Source: Comamonadaceae bacterium
Lineage (GTDB): Bacteria; Pseudomonadota; Gammaproteobacteria; Burkholderiales; Burkholderiaceae_C
Length of the DNA: 57,759 nt
Assembly (NCBI GenBank): GCA_947479935.1
Contig: CANKBG010000015.1
Coordinates: 1 to 57,759 of the forward strand
Direction of reading: 5' to 3'
In this document: in pieces, positions 1 to 8,107 of the stretch
Position numbering within the stretch: position 1 is the stretch's first letter
How the letters are laid out: each line of letters begins with the position of its first letter
Translations under genes and position numbers: made by a program
Notes under the pieces: generated by a model
Database searches by the model: none
What the model was told of the DNA's origin: nothing
What the model saw: the letters and a program-made list of their open reading frames with translations, nothing else

Positions 1-1258
1 TCAACTCGGCCAAAGATTTGATCAACTCGTGCGCACCTTCTCGGGGTGGATCGATCAGCCACTTGTCTGCCACACCATCGGCCATGAGCATGGTAGGTGT
101 CATCTCAAACAAATTGCGCACAATGAATTCTGTGGGCGCCAAAGGCTTGGCGTGCTGGCGTCCTTTGTCATGGCCCCGCATGGCTTGATTGCGCGCATAG
201 TTTTCACGCGACCGTGCGACCAAAATTTCAGCACCCTCAATGCCCACCACTGCCCTTGCAGTGCTTGCAATGGGCAATGTGAAATTGCCCAAACCACAAA
301 ACCAATCGATCACTCGCTCGTGGGATTCAGGCCTGAGCAAGCGCAGCGCGCGCGTGACCAAAACTCGGTTGATGTGCGGATTGACCTGCGTGAAATCGGT
401 TGGCTTGAAGGGCATGTGCACCCCAAAGTCGGGCAAGTCATATGACAACTCGGTGCCGCCTTCGTCCATGAGTTTGACGGTATCGGGGCCTTTAATTTGC
501 AACCACCATTGCACTTCGTGCTGCTGCGCAAAAGCGCGCAACTTGTTTTGATCGGTAGCGCTTAAAGGCTCTAGGTGGCGCAACACCAATGCCGTGACTG
601 TGTCGCCTTGCGCCAGTTCAATTTGCGGAATGGTTTCACGCGCATCCATGCCAAAAATCAATTCCCGCAAGGGCATGAGCATGGCGCTGGTTTTGGGTGG
701 CAACACGCGGCATGTTTTGATGTCAGCCACATAACGGCTTTTGCGCTCATGAAAGCCAATGAGCACCTCGCCCTTTTTGTGCACATAGCGTACTGACATT
801 CGAGCACGATAGCGATAGCCCCAGGCAGGGCCTTCCATCGGTCTTAACAAACTCTCGGGCTTTACTTTGCCCAAATGCCAAAGGTTGTCTTCCAACACGC
901 GTTGCTTGACAGCCACTTGCGCACTGGCTTCAAGGTGTTGCATTTTGCAGCCGCCGCATGCGCCCGTGTGCAATCCAAAATGGGGGCAGCCAGGCTTGAC
1001 GCGCTGAGATGACTCGCGATGCACCGCAGTGACCACGCCCGCTTCCCAGTTGTTCTTTTTGCGGTGCACATTGACCGACACCACTTCAAAGGGCAAGGCA
1101 CCTTCTACAAAAACAACCTTGCCATCGGGTCTGCGCGCAATGCCTTGCGCCTCTATATCGAGCGCATCGATGTGCAACCAGTCCGCTGGCAAATCAGAAC
1201 GTCCTAAGATAATTTCTTGTGTTTGTTCTTCTCTTGAAGTGTCGTTCTGTTTGCTCAT
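1..1258 (-). CDS. rlmD: 23S rRNA (uracil-1939-C5)-methyltransferase RlmD, C-terminus beyond window
   Basis: SAM-dependent methyltransferase that makes m5U1939 in 23S rRNA. I translated it from the minus strand; it stays open for 419 codons to the window edge. A TRAM-like N-terminal part (about residues 20-80) is followed by the Cys cluster expected for the [4Fe-4S] site: C91, C101 and C104 in [14 protein letters not shown], with a further Cys in KTCRVL near residue 180. The SAM-binding [12 protein letters not shown] and the DPPREG motif are present; the catalytic Cys motif should lie just past base 1. The ATG overlaps the nlpD stop (ATGA), so translation is coupled to nlpD. Family assignment is firm; completeness cannot be judged. 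Confidence 0.93.
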   Translation of the reverse strand, partial: MSKQNDTSREEQTQEIILGRSDLPADWLHIDALDIEAQGIARRPDGKVVFVEGALPFEVVSVNVHRKKNNWEAGVVTAVHRESSQRVKPGCPHFGLHTGACGGCKMQHLEASAQVAVKQRVLEDNLWHLGKVKPESLLRPMEGPAWGYRYRARMSVRYVHKKGEVLIGFHERKSRYVADIKTCRVLPPKTSAMLMPLRELIFGMDARETIPQIELAQGDTVTALVLRHLEPLSATDQNKLRAFAQQHEVQWWLQIKGPDTVKLMDEGGTELSYDLPDFGVHMPFKPTDFTQVNPHINRVLVTRALRLLRPESHERVIDWFCGLGNFTLPIASTARAVVGIEGAEILVARSRENYARNQAMRGHDKGRQHAKPLAPTEFIVRNLFEMTPTMLMADGVADKWLIDPPREGAHELIKSLAEL

Positions 1259-2202
1259 GGACGTGCAGGCAAATACTTTGCAGGATCGACTGGTTTGCCT
1301 TGCTTTCGAATTTCAAAGTGCAACTTCACACGGTCGGTGTCCGAGCTGCCCATCTCTGCAATGCGCTGACCTTTTAAAACAACTTGTTCTTCTTTGACCA
1401 ACAAGGCTTGGTTGTGCGCATAAGCTGTGAGGTAGGTGTTGTTGTGTTTCAAGATGACCAAGTTGCCGTAACCCCTTAGACCCGATCCTGCATAAACCAC
1501 TTTGCCATCGGCTGCCGCCAACACGGCGTCTCCAACTTTACCGCCAAAGTCGAGGCCTTTGTTTTTGGCTTCGTCAAAGCCTGCCAATACCTGCCCTTGA
1601 TTTGGCCATGCAAAGGCCAAGCTTTCGTCACTGTTGGGCGAGGGGGTGTTTGCAGAAGCGGACGCAGCGGTGGCGGGCGCTGTTTGAGCAGGCTGACTCA
1701 TGGCGGGGGGGCTGCTGGGTTGATTGACCGTTGGCGGCGCTGTAGCGCCGGAGGGCCTGGCCACTGCTGCGGGTTTAGCAGCGGCGACCATCTCCACCAC
1801 GGGCGGCGCCACACGCAACACTTGATCGACTTCAATGACGTTGGGATTGTCCAGGCCATTCCATTTGGCTATATCACGCCATGCGTGGCCGTGGTCCAAA
1901 GCAATTTTGGTAAGCGTATCGCCCGGACGAACACTGTAGTAGCCAGTCTTTCCTGCATTTTCAGAACCAGGCAGTGAGGGGCCCATAGAAATGGGCGTAC
2001 TCACCACCACAGCGGCGCCTGATGTTTGCGAAGGGCTTGGGGCTTGCGGTTGAGTTGTTCTGGCGGGCCTTGTACTGCTAGTCCCTGCCACCCGATCTTC
2101 CACGGGGACAGGCCCCCGCGGACGCGAACTGCAAGCCGCTAGGACACAAACCAACAAAACACAAAGTACCGTCAAACTTTGACGTCCACGCAACAAGTTC
2201 AT
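1255..2202 (-). CDS. nlpD: NlpD-like lipoprotein with LysM and degenerate M23 domain
   Basis: Outer-membrane lipoprotein of 315 residues, a probable activator of an N-acetylmuramoyl-L-alanine amidase at division. The signal peptide ends in lipobox LAAC (Cys24). A Pro/Ala/Ser-rich linker leads to a LysM domain (about 87-132, [10 protein letters not shown] onward), another low-complexity linker, and a C-terminal M23/LytM domain (about 205-312). Zinc-binding residues of active M23 enzymes are replaced: NKGLD where HKGxD is usual, and KLHFEIR where HLHFEIR is usual, as in E. coli NlpD, which does not cut peptidoglycan itself. AAGGA lies 6 bases before the ATG. It follows pcm by 10 bp and overlaps rlmD by 4 bp. 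Confidence 0.9.
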   Translation of the reverse strand: MNLLRGRQSLTVLCVLLVCVLAACSSRPRGPVPVEDRVAGTSSTRPARTTQPQAPSPSQTSGAAVVVSTPISMGPSLPGSENAGKTGYYSVRPGDTLTKIALDHGHAWRDIAKWNGLDNPNVIEVDQVLRVAPPVVEMVAAAKPAAVARPSGATAPPTVNQPSSPPAMSQPAQTAPATAASASANTPSPNSDESLAFAWPNQGQVLAGFDEAKNKGLDFGGKVGDAVLAAADGKVVYAGSGLRGYGNLVILKHNNTYLTAYAHNQALLVKEEQVVLKGQRIAEMGSSDTDRVKLHFEIRKQGKPVDPAKYLPARP

Positions 2203-2212
2203 TCCGAATCCT

Positions 2213-2962
2213 TCAGGAGATACCCGATTTTAGAGGGACAAAGTGCACCGCTTCCAGCACCGTTTGCTTCAAGCCTTGCGGCGTTTTATCGACCACCATC
2301 AGTGCCTGCTGGCCATTGACTGTGACCGTGGGGGCCACCAACCTACCGCCCACAGCCAACTGATCTAACCAAGCTTGAGGTAAGTTTTCACCCCCCGCTG
2401 CAGAAATAATGGCGGCATAAGGCGCGCCTTTTTCGTAGCCCAGCATGCCATCGCCAAAAAGCAAATGGACATTGGCCAATCTAAAGTGTCGCAAGTTGGC
2501 GCGTGCTTTTTCGTGCAAACCTTTCAGGCGCTCGATGCTGTAAACCTCGGTGGCAATGTGACTTAGCACTGCCGCTTGATAACCACAACCCGTGCCAATT
2601 TCCAAAACGCGGCCCAGCTTGCCTGCAGTGCCTTCGCGCAACAACTCAATCATGCGTGCCACCACATTGGGCTTGGAAATAGTTTGGCCTAAACCGATGG
2701 GCAAACTGGTGTCTTCGTAGGCCTGATTGACCAATGCACTTTCTACAAATCGGTGGCGCTCCACCGCGCCCATGGCTTGCAACACCATGGGGTCTTTCAA
2801 ACCTTGTGCCGCTAGTTTTTGCACCATGCGTTGGCGCACCGCACTGGAATCTAAGCCAAGGCCTTGAGGGTGGCTGGGTGCTGGCTTTGCCGCTGGCGTT
2901 TTGGCAGGTGCGTTTGCCGCCTTTTTGTCCAGCTTGATGGGAAAACCAGGACGCTGTGCCAT
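2213..2962 (-). CDS. pcm: Protein-L-isoaspartate O-methyltransferase
   Basis: Repairs isoaspartyl damage in proteins by SAM-dependent methylation; cytoplasmic. The 249-residue product has a Lys/Ala/Pro-rich N-terminal extension of about 40 residues not found in E. coli Pcm, then the PCMT domain: DTSLPIGLGQTISKP (substrate/active-site loop) and the SAM-binding VLEIGTGCGYQAAVLS. The start codon overlaps the surE stop by one base, so the two are translationally coupled; the surE-pcm-nlpD order is the classical one. The N-terminal extension could mean the true start lies further in, but no better ribosome site was seen. Confidence 0.93.
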   Translation of the reverse strand: MAQRPGFPIKLDKKAANAPAKTPAAKPAPSHPQGLGLDSSAVRQRMVQKLAAQGLKDPMVLQAMGAVERHRFVESALVNQAYEDTSLPIGLGQTISKPNVVARMIELLREGTAGKLGRVLEIGTGCGYQAAVLSHIATEVYSIERLKGLHEKARANLRHFRLANVHLLFGDGMLGYEKGAPYAAIISAAGGENLPQAWLDQLAVGGRLVAPTVTVNGQQALMVVDKTPQGLKQTVLEAVHFVPLKSGIS

Positions 2963-3726
2963 TAGAAATTTCGCACTTTAAGTGTCGACAAATTTTGCGC
3001 CCAAAGACCTGCGTTGTCGTGGTCCGTCAGATCCACCTTTAAGGGAGTGATGGTGACATGACCATTTTTGGCCGCATGGAAATCGGTACCCACGCCGTCG
3101 TCCATCGCTTCGCCAGCATTGCCAATCCAATACATGGTTTCACCGCGCGGACTCATTTGTGTGATGACGGGTTCGGCTGCATGCCGACGTCCTAATCGAC
3201 ACAAAGTGGCATCTTTGAATTCAGCTGATTTGTTGGGGATGTTGACATTCAACAACCAAGGTGCCTGGCCGATGAGTTTGGCATCTGCAAATTGTGTCAC
3301 CATGTTTTTGGCAAATTCAGCAGCCTTGTCTAAATGCGCCCACCCTTTTTCAGTTTGAGAAAAAGCCAGTGCGGGAATGCCAAACAAATAGCCCTCCATG
3401 GCCGCACCCACAGTGCCTGAATACAGTGTGTCGTCGCCCATGTTGGCGCCATTGTTAATGCCAGACACTACCAAATCGGGCCGGTAGCCCAAAAGACCGG
3501 TGAGGGCAATGTGCACGCAATCGGCGGGGGTGCCATTGACATAACGAAATCCGTTCTCACCTTGGCGCACGTACAAAGGCGAATGCAAAGTGAGTGCATT
3601 GGATTTGGCACTGTTGTTGTGTTCGGGTGCGACCACTTCCACATCGGCCACTTGTTTGAGGGCGTTGTAGAGCGCTACGATGCCTTCTGCACGGTAGCCG
3701 TCGTCATTGGAAATCAATATTTTCAT
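2962..3726 (-). CDS. surE: 5'/3'-nucleotidase SurE
   Basis: Metal-dependent nucleoside monophosphatase linked to stationary-phase survival. At 254 residues it has the usual length. The N-terminal [10 protein letters not shown] carries the paired metal-binding aspartates, followed by the [10 protein letters not shown] loop and [12 protein letters not shown] with the conserved Asn residues. First gene of the surE-pcm-nlpD-rlmD unit; its promoter must lie in the roughly 100-bp gap shared with the divergent oxidoreductase gene, where I see no strong hexamers. Confidence 0.95.
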   Translation of the reverse strand: MKILISNDDGYRAEGIVALYNALKQVADVEVVAPEHNNSAKSNALTLHSPLYVRQGENGFRYVNGTPADCVHIALTGLLGYRPDLVVSGINNGANMGDDTLYSGTVGAAMEGYLFGIPALAFSQTEKGWAHLDKAAEFAKNMVTQFADAKLIGQAPWLLNVNIPNKSAEFKDATLCRLGRRHAAEPVITQMSPRGETMYWIGNAGEAMDDGVGTDFHAAKNGHVTITPLKVDLTDHDNAGLWAQNLSTLKVRNF

Positions 3727-3828
3727 AGGAGCGTCCTAACCCTCGATTGTAGGTCGCTACCGAGACATCCCGAAGGCAACTTTGCCCTTTATATTCATGC
3801 CATTGAATGATTTTTGAGGAGAATTTCT

Positions 3829-4803
3829 GTGCACGCTTGGCTTTGTGAAAACCCCGTCGGTGTTGAGGCTTTAAATTGGAAAGAGATTCCCACACCTGCA
3901 CCCCAAGCCGGTCAGGTTTTAATCCGCATTGAAGCGGCCAGTTTGAACTTTCCAGATTTGCTGATTGTTCAAAACAAATACCAAATGAAACCCGACCTGC
4001 CCTTTGTGCCTGGCTCAGAATATGCCGGCGTGATTGAGGCCGTGGGCGAAGGCGTCACACATCTCAAAGTCGGCCAAGCTGTGGCATGTCTGTCTGGTAC
4101 GGGCGGCTTTGGCACCCACACCCTGGCGTCCGCCAAGTTGTGCATGCCTTTGCCAGCAGGTTTTCCTGCGGTAGACGCTGCTGCGTTCATCATGATTTAC
4201 GCCACATCACATCACGCCCTCATCGATCGTGCCGCATTAAAGGCAGGCGAAACCGTGTTGATTTTAGGGGCTGCTGGTGGTGTGGGCACCGCCGCCATTC
4301 AAATTGCCAAGGCTGCGGGTGCACGCGTTATAGCCGCGGCCTCCACTGACGAAAAATGCGCGCTGTGCAAATCTTTGGGTGCTGATGACACCATCAACTA
4401 CACCACGCAAAACATGCGCGAGGCTTTAAAAACGCTGACGGAGGGCAAGGGCCCCAATGTCATTTACGATCCTGTAGGCGGCGATTTTGCCGAGCCGGCT
4501 TTCCGCTCTATTGCATGGCGTGGGCGCTACTTGGTGGTGGGCTTTGCAGCCGGCCCCATTCCCGCATTGCCCTTTAACTTGGCATTGCTCAAAGGCGCTT
4601 CCATTGTGGGTGTGTTCTGGGGCGATTTTTCAAGACGCGAGCCTCAAGCCAATGCCGCCATGATGGCCGAATTGGCTCAGTGGTATGCCCAAGGCAAAAT
4701 CAAACCTGTCATCGATCGCACCATGCCCATGAGTGAACTCAAAGCAGCCTACGCGCACATGGGTTCACGCGGTGTGATGGGCAAATTGGTCATGGTGAAC
4801 TAA
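3829..4803 (+). CDS. NADPH:quinone oxidoreductase family protein (zinc-free MDR)
   Basis: Medium-chain dehydrogenase/reductase of the quinone oxidoreductase type, 324 residues. The GroES-like N-terminal half (PFVPGSEYAGVIEAVG) is followed by the Rossmann fold with LILGAAGGVGTAAIQIAKA for NADPH. The structural and catalytic zinc cysteines of alcohol dehydrogenases are absent. I start it at GTG 3829 because AGGAGA sits six bases upstream; an in-frame TTG at 3814 would place that ribosome site inside the gene. Its stop lies two bases from the stop of the convergent S9 peptidase. The substrate (quinone, enone or acyl-CoA) cannot be decided. Confidence 0.88.
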   Translation: MHAWLCENPVGVEALNWKEIPTPAPQAGQVLIRIEAASLNFPDLLIVQNKYQMKPDLPFVPGSEYAGVIEAVGEGVTHLKVGQAVACLSGTGGFGTHTLASAKLCMPLPAGFPAVDAAAFIMIYATSHHALIDRAALKAGETVLILGAAGGVGTAAIQIAKAAGARVIAAASTDEKCALCKSLGADDTINYTTQNMREALKTLTEGKGPNVIYDPVGGDFAEPAFRSIAWRGRYLVVGFAAGPIPALPFNLALLKGASIVGVFWGDFSRREPQANAAMMAELAQWYAQGKIKPVIDRTMPMSELKAAYAHMGSRGVMGKLVMVN

Positions 4804-4805
4804 AA

Positions 4806-6902
4806 TCACTTTTTCTTTTTGAAAGCTGGGTCGTAGCGCTTGATCCAGTCAAAAAACTCGCGATACCAAATCACGTTGTTGGCGGGTTTCAAAATCCAAT
4901 GATTTTCATCGGGGTACCACAGTAAGCGTGCGTCCACACCCTTGGCTTTCAGGGTGTTGTAGTAAGCCAATCCTTGCGCATCTGGCACCCGATAATCTTT
5001 GGCACCATGAATCACCAGGGTGGGTGTTTTCATGGTGGCGGCAAAGGAATGCGGGCTTTGTGCATGGACTTTTTCCATATCGTTCCAGTACCAGCCTCCC
5101 AGTTCTTGCGCATGCCAACCATAGGCATCGTCTGAGAACATGCCCACCCAATCAAAGCATCCTGCATGACATACATAGGCTTGGTACTTGCCTGGTTTCA
5201 CATGGGCATTCATCCAAGCCACCATGTAGCCGCCATAACTACCGCCTGTGGCAAACACACGGTCTTTGGCAATCCATGGTTTTTTGCGCAACCAATCGGT
5301 ACACGCTTCCATGTCTTGCAATTCCAAATCACCCCACTTGTGCGTAATTGAATCGAGGAACTTCAAACCAAAACCAGAGGAGCCGTGATAGTTGACGTTG
5401 GCCACCACATAGCCTTGCGCTGCAAACACGTGGTAGTTCCAGCGCCAGTGCCAAACATCACCAGGGCCTGTGTGGGGGCCACCATGAATGGTGTGGAGTA
5501 AGGGGTACTTTTTTTCTTTGGTGAAGCCCGGTGGAAAGTGAAGCCACACCTGCACATCATCGCCATTGGCACCCTTGAACCAATGCTCTTCGGTGCTGCC
5601 CAATGGCAAGTCTTTGAGCAAATCGTCATTGAAATACTCAATGCGCTTGGATTCAATTGACAAGGCTTGTCCGGACTCATTCACTTTGGTCACATGCATG
5701 CGGCCAGGATGAATGGCCCGATCGATCAGGGTGACCAGTTGACCTGAGGCTTCGTCAAACGCATGCACAGTGCCACCTTCCGAGACCACGCTGGGCTTGG
5801 CCGTGGCAATGTCAAAACGCCACACATGTTGACGGCCTTGATCTTCGGCTTTGCAAAGCAATGCGCTGCAGTCTTCGCTCCAATGCAAAGGCATCTGCGG
5901 TTCGCGGTCCCACTTGGCGCTGATGCTTTTCCAAGCGACTGCTTTTATGTTGGACTTGAACGTTGAATGGGGGGCGAATTCGAGCAAAGCCAAGTGATTG
6001 GGCTGTGTGTGTTTAAGGGCTTGGTGCGATGCCAAAAATGCCAACTGCTCTCCCGTGGGACTGTAGGCAGGGCCTGAGAAATCCCAAGCTTTTTCTTTGA
6101 GCAATTGACGAATGGACTGCACCTTGCCGCCCTTCATCTCTATTTCGGCCAAGGCCATGCGCGGCGCAGCATTTTGCCCATTCTCTGGATCGTGCACAAA
6201 ACAGATGCGTTTGCCATTCGGAGAAATGTCAAATTCATTGGCGCTGGGTTCGCGGCGCGGCATTTCGTAGTCAGTGCCCTCTAACAAATCAGTGACACGA
6301 CCGCTGGCAAGTTCCATGATGCAAAGATGCGGCACGCGGTTCATGGGCAGGTTGTGATCCCAGTGACGGTACACCGCATCTTCGGTGGCAAAGGCGCTGT
6401 CTTTTCGCGCTTTGCTTTCTTTGAGTTTGTCAGCTTGCGCTTGGGTACCTTTCAGCTTGGGCCACACCCATGAAATGAAAGCAATTCGCTGGCCATCCGG
6501 AAACCATTTGAAATCTGCAACGCCTGTAGGCACCTCACCTGCACGTTTGGCTTCACCGCCATCGGGTGGGATCAAATACAACTGAGGCTCTTCGTCTTTC
6601 TTGCCGTTTTGCTCACGCTTGGCCACAAATGCAATCCAGTCGCCGTTCGGTGAAAATTGTGGACGGCCATCTTTGTCTCCGCATTGGGTCAATCGCCTAG
6701 GTTGACCCCCCAACGTAGACAGCAACCAGAGGGCGCTTTGAATATTGTTCTCTTCAACCGAGGGCTCGGCCACAGCACAGACGGCTTGAGCGCCATCGGG
6801 GCTCATGCTGGGCGCTCCCAATCGTTTAAGTTGCCACAGCAACTCGACAGAGAGTTGCTTGTGTGAAGTCTTCAGGGTTGATTTAGATTTTGAAACAGTC
6901 AT
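4806..6902 (-). CDS. S9 family prolyl oligopeptidase / acylaminoacyl-peptidase-like
   Basis: Serine peptidase of about 698 residues with no signal peptide, so probably cytoplasmic. The N-terminal two thirds form a beta-propeller (repeated PDG, FSPNGDWIAF and ISPNGKRICF blades); the C-terminal alpha/beta hydrolase holds the triad: Ser in GGSYGGY, Asp in HGAKDYRVPD and His in DENHW. Likely role is trimming short or N-acylated peptides. I prefer ATG 6902, preceded by AAGGA ten bases away; an in-frame TTG six codons upstream is possible. It is 21 bp behind the Stealth gene on the same strand and may share its transcript. Confidence 0.9.
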   Translation of the reverse strand: MTVSKSKSTLKTSHKQLSVELLWQLKRLGAPSMSPDGAQAVCAVAEPSVEENNIQSALWLLSTLGGQPRRLTQCGDKDGRPQFSPNGDWIAFVAKREQNGKKDEEPQLYLIPPDGGEAKRAGEVPTGVADFKWFPDGQRIAFISWVWPKLKGTQAQADKLKESKARKDSAFATEDAVYRHWDHNLPMNRVPHLCIMELASGRVTDLLEGTDYEMPRREPSANEFDISPNGKRICFVHDPENGQNAAPRMALAEIEMKGGKVQSIRQLLKEKAWDFSGPAYSPTGEQLAFLASHQALKHTQPNHLALLEFAPHSTFKSNIKAVAWKSISAKWDREPQMPLHWSEDCSALLCKAEDQGRQHVWRFDIATAKPSVVSEGGTVHAFDEASGQLVTLIDRAIHPGRMHVTKVNESGQALSIESKRIEYFNDDLLKDLPLGSTEEHWFKGANGDDVQVWLHFPPGFTKEKKYPLLHTIHGGPHTGPGDVWHWRWNYHVFAAQGYVVANVNYHGSSGFGLKFLDSITHKWGDLELQDMEACTDWLRKKPWIAKDRVFATGGSYGGYMVAWMNAHVKPGKYQAYVCHAGCFDWVGMFSDDAYGWHAQELGGWYWNDMEKVHAQSPHSFAATMKTPTLVIHGAKDYRVPDAQGLAYYNTLKAKGVDARLLWYPDENHWILKPANNVIWYREFFDWIKRYDPAFKKKK

Positions 6903-6923
6903 GTCAACAAATTCCTTCAAACA

Positions 6924-7994
6924 CTATGCATTTGCATGAAGTGGCTGCCAGTTGCCAGCCTCGATATTTTCCACTTCGCAGCGAGATGGATGGGGCAGAA
7001 GTTCATTCAAAGTTTGACGAACTTCCAACAAACGCGGATCGCCGTCGTGCGCATCGTCTGTGGTGTCGTTGATGCAAAAAAAATGAAGCTTGCCAAACAA
7101 TGCTTTCAGACGTTGTAGAGACTGCGTCTCTTCCAATTGTCCTGTCGCAATGTAATGATGTGAGTGGTCTATTGTTTTGGCAAAGCCATGCGCCATGGCC
7201 CAACGCAACACAAAGTCGGACACGATGGTGGGCTTGTTCCAACTGCGAAAAACAGTTGACCTCACGCGTTCAAATAATTCTGGTGCATCTTGTTCGATTT
7301 CTATCAACACCGACTTCAGCATGGGTCGTGGCGAATGAGAGAAAGTTCTAGGGGTATGCTGATACTGCGGGTCCATGGCTCGGCCCATCTCACCATGGCG
7401 CGAAGCTGATTGGTTAGATTTGGATTGAAGCCACTGCTTGGACAGCCGACTTGCGTTTTCGAGGGAGTTGGATTCGACTTCGAGTCGACTGCCCATGACC
7501 TCTGGCTCATCAGACCACGAAACATAAAATCCGTTTTCAAAGAACCAATCGTCCAAGCAAACGGGTGCGCCAAAAAACACATCGTCGTTCAAATAAAAAT
7601 ATCGTTCGGAGAGACCAGGGATGCGGTGGATATAGGATTCGATTTTGCTGGAATCAAATGTTGGCAATGCTGCGCGGGGGATCAGTTGGTCATGGTCAAT
7701 CAGCGTGATGTGCTCAGACGCCTGAAACCAATCGGGAACTTGGCCATCTGTCACGATGTAAATGTGGCCGTGCTCTGGGAAAAATTTTTCAAGAGCCCGC
7801 AAACTAAATCGCAACTCATCGTTGTCACGATAGCGGCCTTCAACATTGCCAAACTTGGCAAAACTTAAGCCGCCTGAGGCTGCTAAATTTCGCGCATATT
7901 TTTCACGCTTGGCGCGCCATTCACCATCGTTACCATTGACCCAAAGGTAGACGATGTCTATCGAGTTATTTGATTTATTGAGCAAAGGATTCAT
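6924..7994 (-). CDS. Stealth family sugar-phosphate (hexose-1-phosphate) transferase
   Basis: Protein of 356 residues with the ordered conserved regions of the Stealth family: CR1 IDIVYLWVNGNDGEWRAKRE (residues 12-31), CR2 around RDNDELRFSLRAL and IYIVTDGQVPDW, CR3 around YFYLNDDVFFG, and a more C-terminal region around FRSWNKPTIVSD. Relatives move sugar-1-phosphate from UDP-sugars in capsule or surface polysaccharide synthesis (the family also includes eukaryotic GlcNAc-phosphotransferase). No other polysaccharide gene lies nearby, so the acceptor is unknown. The ATG begins one base after the CCA end of tRNA-His; no ordinary ribosome site fits except within the tRNA. An in-frame TTG at 7985 is an alternative. 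Confidence 0.85.
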   Translation of the reverse strand: MNPLLNKSNNSIDIVYLWVNGNDGEWRAKREKYARNLAASGGLSFAKFGNVEGRYRDNDELRFSLRALEKFFPEHGHIYIVTDGQVPDWFQASEHITLIDHDQLIPRAALPTFDSSKIESYIHRIPGLSERYFYLNDDVFFGAPVCLDDWFFENGFYVSWSDEPEVMGSRLEVESNSLENASRLSKQWLQSKSNQSASRHGEMGRAMDPQYQHTPRTFSHSPRPMLKSVLIEIEQDAPELFERVRSTVFRSWNKPTIVSDFVLRWAMAHGFAKTIDHSHHYIATGQLEETQSLQRLKALFGKLHFFCINDTTDDAHDGDPRLLEVRQTLNELLPHPSRCEVENIEAGNWQPLHANA

Positions 7995-7995
7995 A

Positions 7996-8072
7996 TGGGG
8001 TGGCTGATGGGGCTCGAACCCACGACAACAGGAATCACAATCCTGGACTCTACCAACTGAGCTACAGCCACC
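7996..8072 (-). tRNA. tRNA-His (GTG)
   Basis: On the minus strand the sequence folds as a cloverleaf: acceptor GGTGGCT/AGCCACC with the extra G-1 typical of tRNA-His, D-loop AGCTCAGTTGGTAGA, anticodon loop with GTG, T-loop GGGTTCGAGCCCC, and encoded CCA. It lies between ppiD and the Stealth gene on the same strand. Confidence 0.97.
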
Positions 8073-8083
8073 GCAGAAGCGGG

Positions 8084-8089
8084 ATTATA
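8084..8089 (-). promoter_or_regulatory. Candidate -10 box for tRNA-His (and Stealth gene)
   Basis: A perfect TATAAT on the minus strand, 11 bases before the tRNA-His 5' end, in the 35-bp gap after ppiD. The -35 region at the right distance is weak (CTGAAA-like). This probably starts a tRNA-His transcript that can run into the Stealth gene. Confidence 0.5.
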
Positions 8090-8107
8090 GCCTAAAGATA
8101 TTCAATT

